Position numbers and translations under genes: made by a program. Below are positions 4,705-6,367 of a DNA stretch of 6,367 nucleotides, one piece after another. The number at the start of each line of letters is the position of its first letter. The first letter of the stretch is position 1. This DNA comes from an uncultured Ellagibacter sp. (GTDB lineage Bacteria; Actinomycetota; Coriobacteriia; Coriobacteriales; Eggerthellaceae). The notes beneath the pieces were generated by a model. It made no database searches, was not told the origin of the DNA, and worked only from the letters and a program-made list of their open reading frames with translations. The DNA is taken from NCBI GenBank assembly GCA_934661105.1, contig CAKUIV010000113.1:1-6367 (forward strand), read 5' to 3'.

Positions 4705-5044
4705 CAACCAGGAGCGGCGAGAGGTTGCGGCAAAGCTGCGGAACGGCGGGATTGCGCGGGACTCGAAGGAGGCGTACACGCTCCTGCTCTCGTGTGTCGG
4801 CATAAGGCCACAGCTTCCTGCCACGAACACCTACGAGGACGCGATGGTGCGCTTAGCAGACCTAATCGACCGCCCGACGTGCCGCAACGTCTACGACGAA
4901 ATCTACAACGAATACGAGGGGGGCTGTTGTGAAAACGGCTTCAAGTGCAGCAAGTGCGGAGAGATCGTCGAGGATTACGAGGGCTACCGCATCACGGGGA
5001 CGTTTAATTACTGCCCGAAGTGCGGGCGAGAGGTGGTGGACTGA
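4694..5044 (+). CDS. 'LADLID' module plus zinc-ribbon protein, 116 aa
   Basis: The ATG at 4694 follows GGAGGTG (4683-4689) by four bases and overlaps the previous gene by 11 bases. Residues 1-60 are a helical module (NQERREVAAKLR, then TYEDAMVRLADLIDRP), similar in layout to the 68-aa protein at 3918. Residues 61-68 (PTCRNVYD) start a linker. C78, C79, C85, C88, C107 and C110 follow, with FKCSKCGE and YCPKCGREV as a clear zinc ribbon. The combination of 'LADLIDRPTCRNV' with a C-terminal ribbon is, in my recollection, characteristic of Coriobacteriia prophage proteins. The function is unknown. The stop overlaps the next ATG by one base (TGATG). Confidence 0.86.
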   Translation: MRISNQERREVAAKLRNGGIARDSKEAYTLLLSCVGIRPQLPATNTYEDAMVRLADLIDRPTCRNVYDEIYNEYEGGCCENGFKCSKCGEIVEDYEGYRITGTFNYCPKCGREVVD

Positions 5045-5391
5045 TGGCCGACATGCACATATGCGACCTCTGCGGCAAGCCAACGCCGAACTACAGTAAG
5101 TTCATCTCCGGCCCCGTCTGCGGCAGTGACGGGTGTTCGGTGTGCGATGACTGCATAAAGCAACGCGGCCGCGAACGCGCGTGGAAGAACGAGCAGTGGC
5201 ACAAGGACGAGATAACGTGCCCGTGGTGCGGCTACGAGGACCCCGACAGCTGGGAGTTCGAGGCCGAATACGACGAAGAATACGAATGCTCACATTGCGG
5301 GAAGCCGTTCTTCGTAGAGAAGCGCGTCGAGGTCACGTACACGAGCATGCGCCGCATCGAGGATATGCCGGAAGGATGGGAGGGAGAATGA
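5044..5391 (+). CDS. Multi-zinc-ribbon phage protein, 115 aa
   Basis: The start at ATG 5044 overlaps the previous stop; GAGAGGTGG (5029-5037) serves as ribosome site, and an in-frame GTG upstream at 5020 lies inside the neighbouring gene. Four cysteine clusters are visible: C7/C10 (CDLC), C31/C34/C37 (CSVCDDC) with C26 nearby, C59/C62 (CPWCGYEDPDSWEF) and C82/C85 (YECSHCGKPFFV). The last two form a typical rubredoxin-like or zinc-ribbon fold. The C-terminus is a strand pair (KRVEVTYTSMRRI) and an acidic end. Two zinc ions are plausible. It may bind nucleic acid or protein partners; no enzyme motif is visible. The stop overlaps the next start as ATGA. Confidence 0.86.
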   Translation: MADMHICDLCGKPTPNYSKFISGPVCGSDGCSVCDDCIKQRGRERAWKNEQWHKDEITCPWCGYEDPDSWEFEAEYDEEYECSHCGKPFFVEKRVEVTYTSMRRIEDMPEGWEGE

Positions 5392-5603
5392 GGTCTAGGG
5401 AGCACGATATCCGGTGCGATGCTTGCGCGCATTGCCGCATGCTCGGATACGATCCGTTCAAGGTGGCCACTGTCAGCTACTGGTGCGAGGAGCACGAAGA
5501 GCACGTGAGGCCGCGCGAGCTGTGCGACGAATACGCGCCGGGCGACCCGTTGCGCATGGCCATGCGCGAGTACTGGAAGGAGGCCGAAGCCGATGGATGT
5601 TAG
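5388..5603 (+). CDS. Small cysteine-rich protein, 71 aa
   Basis: The ATG at 5388 overlaps the previous stop (ATGA) behind a purine-rich GGGAGGGAG. The product has C10-x2-C13-x2-C16 (RCDACAHC), then C33 in YWCEEHEEH with nearby histidines, and C46 in ELCDEYAPGD. The five cysteines with H36/H39 could hold one zinc ion. The tail is helical (PLRMAMREYWKEAEA). I do not recognise a named family. It overlaps the next gene by 11 bases. Confidence 0.8.
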   Translation: MRSREHDIRCDACAHCRMLGYDPFKVATVSYWCEEHEEHVRPRELCDEYAPGDPLRMAMREYWKEAEADGC

Positions 5604-5958
5604 GGCAGTGCTCTCGGTTGCTGACGAGATAGAGGCCGCCGAGCGCGACGCCGTCTCGGAGTTCGTGCGGTGCGACGGGCTCGATGCCGTCGGCGCGGCG
5701 TACGCGGCAGGCGGCATCGATGCCCTGGACGGCGGATGGACCAAGCAGCTGCGAACCGCATGCGGCGTCGACCTCGCCGCATGCGAGATGTACGACAGGC
5801 TCGATATGGCAGCGTTCGGCATGAGCGCGTACAGCATCCGCGTAAGCGACATGCTTAGCGCGCTGGCCCAGGCCGTGAAGGCCGGCACCAAGGACGCCAT
5901 GCGGGAGTTCGAGGAGAGGTGGGTGGCAGCAGATGTTGATGACCAGCGTGGTCGCTAA
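5593..5958 (+). CDS. Hypothetical 121-aa helical protein
   Basis: The ATG at 5593 follows AAGGAGG (5578-5584) by eight bases, the best ribosome site of this part of the operon. The product is acidic and helix-rich: residues 2-40 (beginning VRAVLSVADEIEAAERDAV) and 45-115, with a Gly-rich turn (YAAGGIDALDGG). Two cysteines (C57, C64) are not paired as CxxC. No membrane segment, catalytic motif or DNA-binding motif is visible. It could be a small regulatory or structural accessory protein; I do not recognise it. The 3' end overlaps the HTH gene by 26 bases. Confidence 0.8.
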   Translation: MDVRAVLSVADEIEAAERDAVSEFVRCDGLDAVGAAYAAGGIDALDGGWTKQLRTACGVDLAACEMYDRLDMAAFGMSAYSIRVSDMLSALAQAVKAGTKDAMREFEERWVAADVDDQRGR

Positions 5959-6310
5959 GGATGGCGCCGCCGTGTTTGGCGGCGGGCCATGGGGCTGCGA
6001 GCCGGCGTCGCAGGGCTCCGGCCCCGTGCGCGTGCGGTACTTCGACCCGCTCACGGGCGAGCCGTGCGACCAGAAGCCGGTGCCGCGCTCGGAGCAGCTC
6101 GCGGCGCGCGGCAAGGCGGCGCCGAAGCGCGCGAAGAAGGAATGGAAGTGGAAGGCGCATGGGCACAGGAGATGCATCGTCGACGAGGTCGAGTACGAGT
6201 CGATAGCCGCCGCGGCCCGCGCCGTCGGTCTCAACAACAACTCGCTCGGCAAGGCGCTGCGCGACGGGCTCGCGGTCTACCGCGGGCACCTCATCCGCTG
6301 GTGCGCGTGA
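5933..6310 (+). CDS. Putative HTH DNA-binding protein (NUMOD1-like C-terminus), 125 aa
   Basis: Two starts are possible, ATG 5933 or 5939; I chose 5933 because it lies eight bases after GGTGGG (5919-5924). Residues 1-65 are Gly/Pro-rich and poorly structured (RVRYFDPLTGEPC is a conspicuous phrase), followed by a basic hinge (PKRAKKEWKWKAHGHRR). Residues 81-123 (CIVDEVEYESIAAAARAVGL, then SLGKALRDG and YRGHLIRW) resemble the NUMOD1/HTH pattern, 'y.Si.eAAralgi....l.kaL..g...yrGh.i', found in homing endonuclease DNA-binding tails. No nuclease domain is present, so a free-standing DNA-binding role is inferred. The stop TGA overlaps the next ATG by one base. Confidence 0.82.
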   Translation: MLMTSVVAKDGAAVFGGGPWGCEPASQGSGPVRVRYFDPLTGEPCDQKPVPRSEQLAARGKAAPKRAKKEWKWKAHGHRRCIVDEVEYESIAAAARAVGLNNNSLGKALRDGLAVYRGHLIRWCA

Positions 6311-6367
6311 TGCGCGTCGAGGTCAAGCGGGACGGGCGCGGCGTCTGGTACGCCCGCCCGTACCTGG
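6310..6367 (+). CDS. Start of a further gene, possibly tyrosine recombinase (truncated by window end)
   Basis: ATG 6310 overlaps the previous stop (TGATG), and the frame stays open to the window edge. The visible residues are MRVEVKRDGRGVWYARPYL. The 'G.WYARPYLG' style strand resembles the N-terminal arm-type DNA-binding region of phage tyrosine integrases, where basic strands read the attachment-site arms. With only 19 residues this is a guess; another small DNA-binding protein is equally possible. Confidence 0.55.
   Translation, partial: MRVEVKRDGRGVWYARPYL

Noticed and set aside
3682..4830. A long - strand open frame (about 380 codons)
   Set aside because: It is antisense to dUTPase, the DUF4406 gene and others; the product is low complexity, and long antisense frames are expected in high-GC coding DNA.

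Overview
The window looks like part of the early (DNA metabolism and accessory) region of a temperate phage or prophage from a high-GC actinobacterium, most likely a gut Coriobacteriia/Eggerthellaceae host. The grounds are: all genes lie on the + strand in a tightly coupled operon with GTGA/ATGA overlaps; the Shine-Dalgarno sites are strong GGAGG types; codon use is GC-rich; and the gene set is phage-like (SSB, a DUF6291-like protein, dUTPase, a DUF4406 protein, and many small CxxC zinc-ribbon proteins). The host assignment is inference from general protein style, not from a search.

Layout. Positions 1-1978 hold the C-terminal end of ssb, a 76-aa unknown, a 198-aa DUF6291-like protein with a basic linker and a C-terminal zinc knuckle, two small unknown proteins, and a 202-aa protein whose C-terminal architecture (PAGT strand, helix, GxGxxxxxGxG glycine-rich loop) resembles RAMP-superfamily proteins such as Cas7/Csm3. 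Positions 1978-2850 are a remarkable non-coding, strand-oriented array. It has 21 copies of the heptamer GCGANGG, all on the + strand, very often exactly 31 bp apart, separated by five-base words that mostly begin with GC. Positions 2851-3087 are a non-coding leader with two perfect GC-rich hairpins. Positions 3088-6367 hold a small zinc-ribbon protein, dUTPase, a 51-aa membrane protein, two proteins that share an N-terminal 'LADLID' module, a zinc-finger/DUF4406 fusion, further cysteine-rich proteins, an HTH protein, and the first codons of another gene.

Functionally, ssb, the DUF6291-like protein and dUTPase point to phage DNA replication and recombination. The other downstream genes look like accessory nucleotide-metabolism and zinc-binding proteins. 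In an operon where most genes overlap, the single 1.1-kb gap is filled by the array, which starts on the last base of the stop codon of the RAMP-like gene. The most interesting hypothesis here is that this gene and the array form one unit: a nucleic-acid-binding RAMP-like protein with a transcribed or phased target. The array is seen directly; the functional link is inference.
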